Both the position numbers and the translations under genes were made by a program. A stretch of DNA of 13,964 nt from Parvularia atlantis (lineage: Eukaryota; Opisthokonta; Rotosphaerida): NCBI GenBank assembly GCA_943704415.1, contig CALSCO010002256.1, forward strand, positions 1-13,964. Direction: 5' to 3'. Position 1 is the stretch's first letter. Each line of letters opens with the position of its first letter. The notes below the pieces were generated by a model. The model searched no databases. It was not told the DNA's origin and was given only the letters and a program-made list of their open reading frames with translations. This document shows positions 1-11,363 of the stretch, piece by piece.

Positions 1-60
1 CGGGGCGGGGCGGGGCGGCGAGGAGCGTGGCCTGCGGCGGGGAGCGGCGGGGGGCGCGGC
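1..60 (+). repeat. G-run tandem block (G-quadruplex-like)
   Basis: The first 20 bases are a tandem GGGGC array (three G4 runs separated by single C), followed by further G3-G6 runs up to about 57. Four or more closely spaced G-runs fit the usual G-quadruplex pattern on the plus strand. The array touches the window edge, so its full extent is unknown. Confidence 0.6.
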
Positions 61-429
61 GTGTGTCAGCGCAATCTGGGTTCAACGGAGTGTTGCGCAA
101 GGCGACAGAACGTGGCAAGGAAGAAAAAAAAGCCGCCCGTCAGAGCGCGGCGCGGGCACGGTGCCGGGCACGGGCAGGGCATGCGAGATCACCCGCGCGG
201 TCGCGCCTGTGCGAGCGCCCGCAGCACGCGGCGGTCCACGCGGCAGGAGCAAAAAGAGATCCACCGTCAGGCCACGACGCCAGTGGAACAGCGCGCGCGC
301 GTGCGGCCCGCGTGCAGCTGGGCGGCGCGCGCGCAGACGCTGCCGCGGCGGCACGGGCGCGCGGCCGCCACATGCGGTGAGGGGCGTGGGGCGCAAAGAC
401 GCGGAAAGAACGACCGCGTGGCCGCGACG

Positions 430-457
430 TTCGACAAATGCCAGCCTGGCATTCGAA
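430..457. repeat. Imperfect palindrome in the left flank
   Basis: Positions 437-444 and 446-453 are perfect inverted copies (AATGCCAG / CTGGCATT) around one central C. Outer arms TTCG at 430-433 and CGAA at 454-457 extend the symmetry with a three-base bulge on one side. It could be a hairpin or a dimeric protein-binding site. It is not part of any gene I can support. Confidence 0.6.
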
Positions 458-545
458 CGGACTGCGTACGAGCTCGGTTGCCATCGAGTTCTAACACAGC
501 TGTACACTCGTTAGCGCCTTTCTTCGCCCGCTCTTCTAGCTTTCT

Positions 546-2202
546 TTACACAGCCTTGTCGGCCTCATCCACAGTCTTGCCCGCCCCGCCCGACCGCGCC
601 GAGCGCGCCCACGGCCACGACCACGGGGGCGAGGGCGAGGACGCGCCGTCCGCTGGTGCCAGCAAAGACAGCGGCGCGGCGCCGCCAGCCGCGGCGAGCT
701 GCAGCAGCCACACGCACAGCGCGCCCGCGACGAAACCGGTGACTAGCAGCAGCGCCTTCATCTCCTGCGCGGCCGCATGCGCGTGAGATTGCCGACCCGC
801 GATGCACGCAGCGTGGCGCGCACGTGCGGCTGGAACGCCCAGACGACCGTCCCGCGCAGCTCCGGGTGCTCCGGCAGGCGGCCCTTCTCGGTCAGCAGCT
901 TTTCGTTGTCGAGCACGGTGAAGTCGTCGTCGTCTAGGCGCTTCCACGTGCGCGCGGTGCCGTCGGTCGTGATCGAAACGAGGCGCGCGCGCCGCTCGAC
1001 GCCCTTGCGCGAGTATGCGCCTTCGAGCGGTGTGAGCCCCGGCACGAGAACGGGCGCAGCGCACGCACCGTAGCCCGCCGAGCCCGCGTAACACAGGTAG
1101 ATGCCCGAAACGATGTTGCGGTGGCAAAAGTCGTTCAGGTGGTCGTGCCCCGCAAACATCGCCCGCACGTTGCCGTTCTCGACCGCGGCCGCGTACAGCC
1201 CGCCGTTGATGTCGCTGTGCCAGACCTTCTCCAGATACGAGCCCGTGATGCGCTTCTCGTACTCGACCTCGAGTAGCTGGCGGTACTCGGGCAGGGGGAT
1301 GTGGAAGAACAGGAGCAGGGGCACGGCCGCGCGCTCGGCGCCGGCGTGCTCGTCGCGCCACGCCTGCGTCAGCTGTGCCACGCGGTGGAACCAAAGCACC
1401 TGCGACGTCTGCGTGTGCGCAGTGCTGGTTGACGTGCGTGCGAGCGAGTGGCGCACGGCGGGCGCCCGCGCCCGCACCGTGATCCAGTCGTACCCGCCGT
1501 GTGGGTTGTGGCCCTTGCCCGAGTCAAACAGGAACAGCGACGCGACAGGGAACGTGCCCGTCGCGTCCAGCACCGTTAGGTTATAGTTGCCCACGCCCGG
1601 CAGCGCCTCTGGCCCGGACACGAGGCACGCCCCGGCCGGGTCCATCGCGCGGACGTGCTCGAGCATTTGCGTACGCGTCAGCCCGCTCTCCTCGTCGTGG
1701 TTGCCAAAGACGAGCGCCCACGGCCTGCCGTAGCGCACCTGGGCGTGCGCGTGCGTGTCAGCCGCTTAACTGCGTGCCTGGCGCGCGCCGACGCACCACA
1801 GGCTCAAGCAGCTGCGTGAGCGAGCGCCGTGGGTTGGACGCGCCGGCGACGATCGAGTCGCCCGTGATCACGGTCAGGTCGGGCTGCTCGGCCTGGAGCA
1901 ATTTAATGATGAACCGCGTCGTGCGGGTCTCGACGCAGGGCACGTTCTGCGCGCGCGCGCCGGGTGAGACACGCAGCCGCGCGCTACAAGCCGCGCACTC
2001 GGTACGTCTCAGACGGCGTCTCGTCCTTGCACGGCGTGTTCTGGCCGTCGGTGAACTCGAGGTCGGACAGCTGCAGGATTTTGAACGTGCCGCCGGTGCC
2101 GATGCGCAGCTGCCGGCACGCCGCGGGCATCGCCTGCAAATCCGCGGCGGCGGCGGCCAGCACGCAGCACATGGCGCACGCCGCCAAGATGCACGCCCGC
2201 AT
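546..2202 (-). CDS. DCR2: Dcr2-like calcineurin-type metallophosphoesterase
   Basis: Predicted membrane-anchored phosphatase of the Dcr2/PAP29-like group; yeast Dcr2 links phosphatase action to cell-cycle start and the unfolded protein response. Exons (minus, 5' to 3'): 2202-1999, 1946-1797, 1738-1478, 1408-824, 764-546; 472 aa. The start is chosen because residues 1-24 form a signal peptide. Metallophosphoesterase motifs follow in order: SDLEF (46-50), TGDS (96-99), GNHDEE (130-135), FHIPLPE (240-246), AGHDHLND (291-298). Residues 403-425 form a hydrophobic membrane segment near the C-terminus, reached only by splicing the last intron, so the topology looks type I. Oddity: the first motif normally reads D-x-H, but here it is D-L-E, replacing a metal-binding histidine. 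Intron 3 (1409-1477) is a multiple of three without stops, and its acceptor could also be the next CAG. It starts 53 bp from the divergent Mdm31 gene. Confidence 0.88.
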
Positions 2203-2255
2203 GGGCGCGAAGCGTTCGACGCACTTGCCGTTCGATTGGTATCTGCGGCCGAACG
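2203..2255. promoter_or_regulatory. Bidirectional promoter with CCAAT box (DCR2/MDM31)
   Basis: Only 53 bp separate the divergent start codons at 2202 (minus) and 2256 (plus). ATTGG at 2235-2239 is a CCAAT box read toward the phosphoesterase gene, a possible HAP/NF-Y site. Two copies of GTTCGA lie at 2214-2219 and 2230-2235. No TATA element is visible. Promoter function is inferred from position. Confidence 0.5.
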
Positions 2256-4703
2256 ATGCTCGCCTTGCGCGTCGTGGCCTTTCGCGCGCGCGCGGCGCCT
2301 CTCGGTCGGGGCAGCGCGCTAGGGCAAGGGCCACCACCGTCGCTGCCGGCCGCTGCGGGGCACGCGGGGCCACCGCGCCCGCCGCTCGCGACGGTGCACG
2401 CGCCGCGACGGTCGATGACGTCCCAGGCACCGCGGCCACCACAAGCCGGCGAGGCGGTGCGCGCCTGCGCGCGCTGTCGTTCGGTCGCGGCTGACGTGCG
2501 CGTGCGTAGACGCCGCCGCGGCACGACGCCAGCGTGAGCAGACGCGCGCTCGACGCCGCCGTGGACGCGTCGCGCCGCCTCGTGGCCATCGATCTGAGCA
2601 CCTTGCGCAAGCGCTTCTACATGGTGCGCCTCCTCTGCCGCTGCCTGTGCCGAGCACGGCTCACGGCCCGCGCGCACGCGCACCGCAGCTGCCGCGCCCC
2701 GGGTACCTCGTGCAGTGGGTGCGCCCGCGCAGCTTTGACGACCTCGTGGCCGTCTTCAGCTGGACGGTGATGGGCAGCTCGTTCCTGCTCGTCGTCGGCA
2801 CGACGACCTGCGTCTCGCTGCTGCTCGCCGTGGCCAACACCGTCTGGGGCCAGGGTGCGTGCGGCTCGCTGCCATGTGCCGCCGCTGACGCTCACGTGCG
2901 CGCGCATCGACAGGGATGATCGCGGGGAGAGTGTCGGACTACGTCTCGCGCGAGATGGGCATCAAGATCGCGTTTGAGAACGCCATCGTGCCCAACTGGC
3001 GCGAGCGCAGCATCCTGTTCAAGGGCGTCAAGGTCACGCGCTCCGAGGCCAACATGCACCCCGAGCAGCTGCGTGTCACGGCGCAGTTTGACGTCGACAT
3101 CGACGAGATGGAGGTCAAGCTCTCGCTCGCGCGTCTCTTCGCTGGCAAGGGCCTGTTGCGCGAGTGCCACCTGCGCGGCGTCAAGGGCGTCGTCGGTGCG
3201 TCGCCGCTCGCGGGCCCGCCTCGCTATTGACGCGCGAGTACGCGCAGACTACCGCAAGCTCGAGTGGGACGGGCAGCCGTACGCGCCCCGCGTAGCCCGC
3301 TGGGGCGACCTCGAGCTGGAGCATGCGCAGGTTCGAGCGCTGCGTGTTGCACGCGCGCGCACACCGCGCTGACGCCACCCGCGCCGCGCAGTTTGAGGAC
3401 GTGCACCTGACGATCAAGAATCGCAACTTCCGCGACAACACGGTCTCGCTCGTCAACCTTGAGACGGGCCGGCTGCGGCAGGTGCGCAGGATAGACTCGG
3501 GCAGCGGGCGCGCGTGCTGACTTGACGCGCCCGCCAGCAATGGCTGCTGTACGACGTCCTCAACGCGCGCACAATCACCGGCACGTTCGACAACGCGCTC
3601 TTCTCCGTTCATGCGCGACTGCGGGAGGACTCTGGGCCGAACGACGTGGGGATAACGAGGGTGCGCTCGTGCGGGGGGTGGCTGTCGGGTGGCGTTTGTG
3701 ACACCGGCCGCGCGCAGACAATTATCAAGCTCGTCGGCATGCCCTTCGACAACCTGAACAACAACACGTCCGGGCCGATCTCGTGGATCAAGGATGGTGC
3801 GGGGCGCCGTCGTTGCGGGCCGAGCGGGGTGCTCACGCGCGCACGCGCGGCAGGCGTGGTCGACCTCAGTTTTGTCGTCGATTTCCCCAACGTAGAGAAG
3901 CCCTTGACAACTCAGGCGGTGTGCTCTCGTCGTCTGCTGCAACGGCGCCACAGTACCCTGACACGCGGCGCCCAGACGAAGAACGCCGATGCGGGGCCGT
4001 TCGAGAGGGTGATCAACATAGGCTACGACATCGTGCATTACCTGCGCGAGCTCTCCGGCAGGTGCGCGTGCGGCGCCCGTCGTGCGACACCGGCTGATGC
4101 GGCCCCGTGCGCAGCTTACCAATGCCCGCAGCGGCAGAGCAGACCGTCGCAGTGGCGACGCCGTACGCAGCGGCGGTGGAGAATGAGAGCGTGCAGCTGA
4201 CGATGACGATGAAGCTGCGCAACCTGCGCGCGACCGTGCCGCTGCAGGAGGGCAAGTGGGGCTACATCGACACGACGATGATCCGCCCGATTGTCGCGTT
4301 CATGAACTCGCACTCGACGCAGGCACGCCGCAGCGGCCGCTCGTCATGCCATCGTCGCTGACGATGTGGCGCGCGCTCGCGCAGATCACGGTCGAGAACT
4401 GCCGCTTCGAGTTGCCCCTGTCAAAGTTCGAGGGCACCTTTGACATCTGGAGCTGCGGCCTGGTCGGCGCGATGTCGCAGGCGGTCTATGACGAGTTCCT
4501 GAAGCAGGTGCAGGACGAGCAGGTGCGCCGCTGCCGACTACGCAGACCGGCTGGGCTCACGGGCGGGGCGCCAGATCCGCACGCGGCGGCTCAAGCGCGT
4601 AGGCCTGTGGAGCGTGCGCTCGCTCAGCAGGTCGCTCGTGCAGCTGATCGACCACATGAGCTTGCTGCGCTTCGCCAGCACAGACTTCTTGTTGTTCATG
4701 TAG
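2256..4703 (+). CDS. MDM31: Mitochondrial inner-membrane protein Mdm31/Mdm32
   Basis: Fungal Mdm31/Mdm32 proteins span the inner mitochondrial membrane and are needed for normal mitochondrial shape, nucleoid organisation and lipid homeostasis. Exons: 2256-2456, 2510-2623, 2689-2854, 2914-3195, 3248-3330, 3392-3481, 3538-3660, 3718-3796, 3854-3918, 3976-4061, 4115-4322, 4385-4522, 4575-4703; 587 aa, close to the yeast length. The start gives an Arg/Ala-rich presequence without acidic residues (MLALRVVAFRARAAPLG), as expected for mitochondrial import; ATG 2415 is an alternative. A membrane segment lies at about 131-154. Family landmarks include FENAIVPNW, GKGLLREC, GVVDYRKLEWDG, YDVLNARTITGTFDNALFSVH (end trimmed), RPIVAFMN and RRLKRVGLW near the C-terminus. 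Twelve introns of 52-65 nt; intron 11 is GC-AG. Introns 7, 8 and 9 are multiples of three without stops, so their removal is inferred from splice signals and homology. The N-terminal two exons are least certain. Confidence 0.9.
4323..4384 (+). other. GC-AG intron in MDM31 (intron 11)
   Basis: The protein must join RPIVAFMNSHSTQ to ITVENCRFELP in the same frame, and no GT donor gives this with a normal length. The donor is CAG|GCACGC, with a CTGAC branch-like site at 4358-4362 and a GCAG acceptor. Length is 62 nt, phase 0. Confidence 0.75.
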
Positions 4704-4738
4704 AACATGTTCAAGCACGGCACGCAGCACAGCACTGC
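4704..4738. other. Tail-to-tail gap between MDM31 and TFC1
   Basis: Only 35 bp separate the two convergent stop codons, so the 3' UTRs must extend into the opposite gene and be complementary to its coding sequence. No clear AATAAA-like signal is visible. Confidence 0.6.
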
Positions 4739-6834
4739 TCAGCCGCTCGCAGCCGACCCGCCTGTGGGCTCGGGCGGCTCGTCGTCGTCCAGCGGCCCCG
4801 CGTCCGCGAGCGGCACTGCGCCAGTGCTTGAGCACGCCAGCGACGGCAGCGCGACGGCACCGCACCGTGCCGATTCTGGCGCTTGCGGCGCTTGGGCGCG
4901 GGCCCTAGCGGCGGTTGATCGTTCTGCCGCAGCCGCACGTCAGGATGTGTGCAGTGTGTGCGCGTGTGGACGCACCGCGACATCACCGGCTGGCTCGCCC
5001 TTGGCTGTGGCCCGCGGCTCAACGCCGATGACGCGCTGGCGGATGAGCGTGCGGATGCGGTTGAGCGCGCCGCGGGTGTACCACCCCGACTGGCCCTGCG
5101 CCGGCCATCCGCATCAGCCGCCACGACGCATGCGCAACCCCGCCGCGCGCACGTTGCAGTCGGGGCTGACGCTGCCTGGGTCGTGGATCACGGCGCGGAT
5201 CTCGGGCTGCTCGATGTCGAACAGCTGGTACGAGTATCGCAGCTCCCTGTCGGGCGTGTCGGCGCGCAGCACGTGCGACCTGCTCGCCGGTCAGGCGCCC
5301 GCAAGCAAGCTAGCGCAGCGGCGCACGTCTTAAGCACGACCGTCCCGTCGCCGCAGCCGGCCGCGTCACCGTCCTCGCCTTGGTCGTCCGACTCGCCCTC
5401 GTCGTCCTGCGGCGCGCGCGTCACGCCACTGCGCTCCGCCCACGCCCGCCTACCGCTGCAGCCGCCTTGCCGCCGGAGCGTCGTAGCAAGATCTGCTGGT
5501 AGCTGCGCAGCGCCGTGAGCGATCTGCATCACCGAAGACGCGGTCGGGCGCACAATCGGCTGGCTGGGTCGGCGTGCGGGTCGTAGCCAAAGCGGCACCA
5601 GACGCGCCGCCAGGGGCCCTGCGTAAAGATGAAAGCGAGCGACGGCAGGACGCTGCGCGCGGCAGGGTGTCAGGCCTCGCGCGGCCGTGCCCGAGGCGTC
5701 CGTCACGCACTTGCGCACGTGCGCCTTGCTCGCCGACACCGTCAGGCTGTTCTCGAGCGCGCGGCGAGACCACATCGGGCGCTGTTCAAACAGCTGGGCA
5801 GCGCGGTCTGTGAGCGTGGACCGCCATTGCGTGTGTTGTCGCGGCACCTGAATGCACGCCGCGCGCAGGTCGTCCGGTACGTCGGCGGCGGCTTTGATCA
5901 TCGCGGCGGTCGGCCCCGAGGGCAGTGCAGGCGGCGCAGGGGGCGCGGGTCAGCACACTCGTGATGCGAGCAGGACGGCGCATCTGCTGCGTCGCTGGCC
6001 TGCTCGTTGGCGCCGCCGACCTCGGGCGCGAGGTCACTCGCCCAGTCGAGGCCGAACGGGTTCGTCTTGATGAGCTGGTTCTGGCGGAAGCTGCGCGCGG
6101 GTCAGCAACGCCGGCAGCACACACCAGCGCGTGCACCCGTAGAGCTGCTCGACGTCGAGCGCCGAGATGAGCGGCGGCGGCACGACCGCGCGGCTGTTGA
6201 GCAGGCGGTCATTCTCGAGCACGTGCAAGTCGACGGCCTTCTCGAGCGCGTCGGCCGCGCGGCGCAGGCGCTCTGCACCGCCCGTCAGGGATGCGGTGCG
6301 TCGTGCGTTGCGCACCGCGCTGCGGCAGCTCGGCGGGCACGTCGGTGCCGACGGGCGCAGGCATGCCGTGCAGGAGGCTCGCGAGGCCCATCATCGGCTC
6401 GTCCGGCGGCGGCACGAACTGGAAGTCGGCCATGCCGCGGAAGCGCCACGACGCGCCAACGACGCCCTGGACCTCGGCCGTCCACGGCGCGTCGGCGCTG
6501 TCGCGGCTCACGCGCAGCAGCACGCCCTCGGTCTGCACGGGCCGCCCGAGCACAGGATGCGCAAAGACGTTGCCCGGCCGCAGCGACACGGCCAGCGTGC
6601 GCTCGCGCGTCGGGTCGTGCACGTGCGTGTTCTGCGGCAATCGCGCGCGGGATGTGAGTTCACGCCGTCGACGACCCATCGCACCACCGCGCGCACGTGC
6701 AGCGTCCCGAGCGCATCCGGCCCGCCGAGCATCGCGACGGCCCGGTCCGTGTTGCGCACGGCGCCCGGGAACTCGACTGAGAACAGCTCCGGCACGCCCG
6801 GCGCGCTCAGCTCGTCGCGCACCCGCCAGGCCAT
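4739..6834 (-). CDS. TFC1: TFIIIC tau95 subunit (Tfc1/Sfc1/GTF3C5-like)
   Basis: TFIIIC binds the A and B boxes of tRNA genes and recruits TFIIIB for RNA polymerase III; this subunit contacts the A box. Exons (minus): 6834-6697, 6631-6316, 6272-6137, 6090-5957, 5891-5711, 5652-5554, 5502-5454, 5406-5327, 5279-5153, 5095-4976, 4923-4866, 4815-4739; 504 aa. Family landmarks: FSVEFPG and AMLGG (N-terminal), LRPGNVFAHPV, FRGMADFQFV, LFEQRPMWSRRAL (275-287), TQGPWRRVWCRFGYDP (312-327), RFYQQILLR, an acidic linker, LFDIEQPEI and GWYTRGALNRIRTLI. The tail has a basic cluster, PKRRKR (470-475, possible nuclear signal), then an acidic end with DDDE. Weak points: intron 2 is only 43 nt; intron 4 (5892-5956) needs donor GTGCTG and an AAAG acceptor; the last intron could be unspliced, ending at 4711 with a basic tail. 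Confidence 0.85.
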
Positions 6835-6851
6835 ATGCTGTTGTTTGGCAA
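6835..6851. promoter_or_regulatory. 17-bp head-to-head spacer (TFC1/otubain)
   Basis: The divergent start codons at 6834 (minus) and 6852 (plus) are only 17 bp apart. Any core promoter for either gene must lie inside the other's coding region. The palindrome CATATG at 6832-6837 holds the TFC1 ATG on one strand and an out-of-frame ATG on the other. Confidence 0.6.
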
Positions 6852-6879
6852 ATGGAGGCTAGCGACGAGCCCTACATAG
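6835..6879 (+). other. Possible overlapping uORF at the otubain start
   Basis: An ATG at 6835, 17 nt before and out of frame with the otubain ATG at 6852, opens a 14-codon frame (MLLFGKWRLATSPT) ending at TAG 6877-6879, inside the otubain coding sequence. It matters only if the otubain mRNA starts upstream of 6835. Confidence 0.4.
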
Positions 6880-7739
6880 TGTCTGCGCCGCTCGACGCCG
6901 CCGAGCTCCAGGCCGAGTACGGCGCGCACGAGAGCTACCAGCGCAAGGCCAAGGTGCGCCGCCGTGCGTGCGCGTGTGGGGGGCGTCGCGCTCACCGGAA
7001 GACGCCAGCAACTGGTCGAGCGCGGGTACACGCGCATGCGCCGGTGCCGCCGCGACGGCAACTGCTTTTTCCGCGCGTTCGCGTTCGGGTACCTGGAGCA
7101 CGCGCTGGCGAGCGGGACGAGCGAGGACGGTGCGGGCGGTGGCGACGGCGGCAGCGATGTGCCACGCTGAGAACACACACGCGTGCGCGCAAAGCCAAGC
7201 AAGTCGCGCAGGCCAACTTTGACACGCTCGCGACGCTGTACCCGCCCATGGTCTTCGAGGACTTCCACGAGCTGCTGCTGGAGGCACTGGCGCTGTGCGT
7301 GGCCGGCGACCGCGCGGGGCTAGAGGCGTTCCTGGCCGACGCGTCCACCTCGGACTGGTGCGCGCTCGCCCTCGCGCGCTCTGACGTGCCGATGGCTGAC
7401 GGCAGTGCCGATGGCGCCAGCATCGTGTCGCTGCTGCGCTTCGTCACGGCGGCCGAGATCGTCAAGAATGAGGAGCAGTACCAGCCGTTCCTGCCGGACG
7501 GGCACACGGCGCACAGCTTCACGCAGAATGAGGTGCTCAACATGGGGCGCGAGTCGGAGGAGGTCCACCTTGTCGCCCTCGCGCGCCGCATGGGCACCAA
7601 CCTGCGCGTGCTCTACATGGACGCGGCCTCGCCCGACCTCACCGTGCACGACTTTTTCCACGCCGAGCCGCCCGCGCCGCACCTGCAGATCCTCTACCGG
7701 CCCGGCCACTACGACATCCTGTACGGCAGCGCGGCGTGA
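6852..7739 (+). CDS. Otubain-family deubiquitinase
   Basis: Cysteine protease of the OTU/otubain (peptidase C65) family, which cleaves ubiquitin chains. Exons: 6852-6953, 7009-7129, 7195-7739; 255 aa, a normal otubain length. The catalytic Asp-Cys motif is RRDGNCFFRAF, with D50 and C53; the catalytic histidine is in YRPGHYDILY, H246. Other family features are FEDFHELLLEAL, LLRFVTAAEI, the NEEQYQPFL region and MGRESEEVHLVALARRMG. The start gives a short acidic leader ending at the first exon junction. Intron 2 is ambiguous. The model used takes donor GTGCGG at 7130 with acceptor AAAG at 7194, giving SEDAKQVAQANF; donor GTGCCA at 7161-7162 (intron start just after GAT) with CAG ending 7215 also keeps frame and adds a Gly-rich loop. 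All catalytic residues are present, so the enzyme is probably active. Confidence 0.92.
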   Translation: MEASDEPYIVSAPLDAAELQAEYGAHESYQRKAKVRRRACACGGRRAHRKTPATGRARVHAHAPVPPRRQLLFPRVRVRVPGARAGERDERGRCGRWRRRQRCATLRTHTRARKAKQVAQANFDTLATLYPPMVFEDFHELLLEALALCVAGDRAGLEAFLADASTSDWCALALARSDVPMADGSADGASIVSLLRFVTAAEIVKNEEQYQPFLPDGHTAHSFTQNEVLNMGRESEEVHLVALARRMGTNLRVLYMDAASPDLTVHDFFHAEPPAPHLQILYRPGHYDILYGSAA

Positions 7740-7768
7740 CACGCACACAAGTAAAGAGCAACAGTGCA
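7740..7768. other. Tail-to-tail gap between otubain and SUB1
   Basis: Only 29 bp lie between the convergent stop codons. It is relatively A-rich (CACAAGTAAAGAG), which may serve for 3' processing of the plus-strand gene. Transcripts of both genes must overlap. Confidence 0.5.
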
Positions 7769-8359
7769 TCACTTGAGCGCGGCCAGCGCCCGGTCGATCT
7801 CGGGCGTGTGCGCCTTGAGCGCCGCCCACTGCTCGGCCGTGAGGCTGATACCTGCGCCACCACCGCCGGTGAGCACCGCGCCCGACACGCGCCGACGGAA
7901 GCGCCCGCCCGCACCGCGCGTGCCCGGCAGCACCTTGCCGTCCTTCTCGTAGAACTCTCGCACATCGACCTGCACGAGCTTCTTCCACTTGCGCACGTGC
8001 ACGAAGCGCTTGTCGCTCAGCTGACCACATGCGGTGCGCGGCGGCGTCAGCGCCGACCGGGCGGCGGTGAAGCCACACCTTGAACTGCTTCTCGCCGTCC
8101 TGCACCGCCGGCAGCTTGATGTCGTCCGCAGACAGCGCGGGCGAGGGCGAGGGCGAGGCCGCCGGCTCGGCCGCCGGCTCGGCCGCCGGCTTGGCGTCCT
8201 TGCGCGCCTTCTTAGCCGCGCGCTTGCTGTCGGCGGCGCGGTCGTCGTCATCGTCCGGTGGCGCGTGGAAGTGCTCGTCCTGCGCCGCCGCATCGCCGCG
8301 CGCGCTCAGCACGCACCGCCACGGCCGAGGTGCGAGCGCGCGCGCACGTCGTCCGCCAT
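7769..8359 (-). CDS. SUB1: Transcriptional coactivator PC4/Sub1
   Basis: PC4/Sub1 binds single-stranded DNA and supports Pol II initiation, elongation and repair, and also Pol III transcription in yeast. Exons (minus): 8359-8348, 8279-8079, 8020-7915, 7851-7769; 133 aa. Residues 1-57 are a charged disordered leader: an acidic patch, a Lys/Arg-rich stretch (KRAAKKARKDAK), three Pro-Ala-Ala-Glu-like repeats and SPSPSP. The PC4 domain covers about 60-133: DGEKQFK, KRFVHVRKWKK, VDVREFYEKDGKVLPG, GISLTAEQW. The first exon codes only MADD; the joint is supported by donor GTGCGC, a CTGAG branch and a GCAG acceptor. Intron 3 (7852-7914) is a multiple of three without stops, but removing it restores the conserved LPGTRGISLT exactly. 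It starts 66 bp from the divergent kinase gene. Confidence 0.92.
8156..8190 (+). repeat. 12-bp tandem repeat in SUB1
   Basis: A 12-bp unit, GCCGCCGGCTCG, occurs nearly three times in a row and encodes the Ala-Ala-Glu-Pro repeat of the SUB1 leader on the minus strand. A neighbouring GAGGGC triplet repeat (about 8141-8157) encodes SPSPSP. Confidence 0.7.
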
Positions 8360-8425
8360 GGTGGCGCCACCCGCTCGATCAAGTGTTGCCAAGACAACGC
8401 GCGTTTCGTCTTGCTTCGCGTCAAC
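8360..8425. promoter_or_regulatory. Bidirectional promoter SUB1/NAK1 with palindrome
   Basis: 66 bp separate the divergent start codons at 8359 (minus) and 8426 (plus). A perfect 12-bp palindrome, GGTGGCGCCACC (8360-8371), abuts the SUB1 ATG, and a TTTCGTCTTGCTTC pyrimidine-rich stretch precedes the kinase ATG. No TATA box is seen. Function is inferred from position. Confidence 0.5.
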
Positions 8426-11334
<2,909 letters not shown>

Positions 11335-11363
11335 GCTTATTCAGTTGTTGTTGGTTACGTAGG
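11335..11363. other. 29-bp tandem gap NAK1 to DBF2-like kinase
   Basis: Between the NAK1 TGA (11332-11334) and the next gene's ATG (11364) lie 29 bp, noticeably AT-richer than the surroundings (TTATTCAGTTGTTGTTGG). It must hold or overlap both a 3' end and a promoter, unless the two kinases share a transcript. Confidence 0.55.

Larger units (their letters stand above)
1..545. other. Left flank without a recognisable gene
   Basis: This stretch lies downstream of the phosphoesterase stop codon on the minus strand. It is very GC-rich, so long open frames occur on both strands, but none has a family motif, a plausible composition, or the donor/branch/acceptor pattern that marks genes in the rest of the window. 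It holds a G-run block at the extreme left, a purine-rich stretch near 115-135, an imperfect palindrome at 430-457 and a pyrimidine-rich stretch at about 518-547. It could be the upstream region of a gene beyond the left edge, plus the 3' UTR of the phosphoesterase. At 545 bp it is far longer than any other gap here, so an unrecognised exon is possible. Confidence 0.5.

Noticed and set aside
445-462. T-loop-like TTCGAA motif suggesting a tRNA gene
   Set aside because: The flanking bases do not form a T-stem, and no anticodon or acceptor stems can be folded around it.
61-786. 240-codon plus-strand open frame at the left end
   Set aside because: It runs antisense into the phosphoesterase C-terminal exon, and its composition is that of random GC-rich sequence.
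1501-2322. Long plus-strand open frame over the phosphoesterase gene
   Set aside because: It is antisense to conserved exons of the Dcr2-like gene and is Arg/Pro/Ala-rich without motifs.
4707-5333. Plus-strand open frame beginning just after MDM31
   Set aside because: It is antisense to TFC1 exons with conserved motifs; no homology features of its own.
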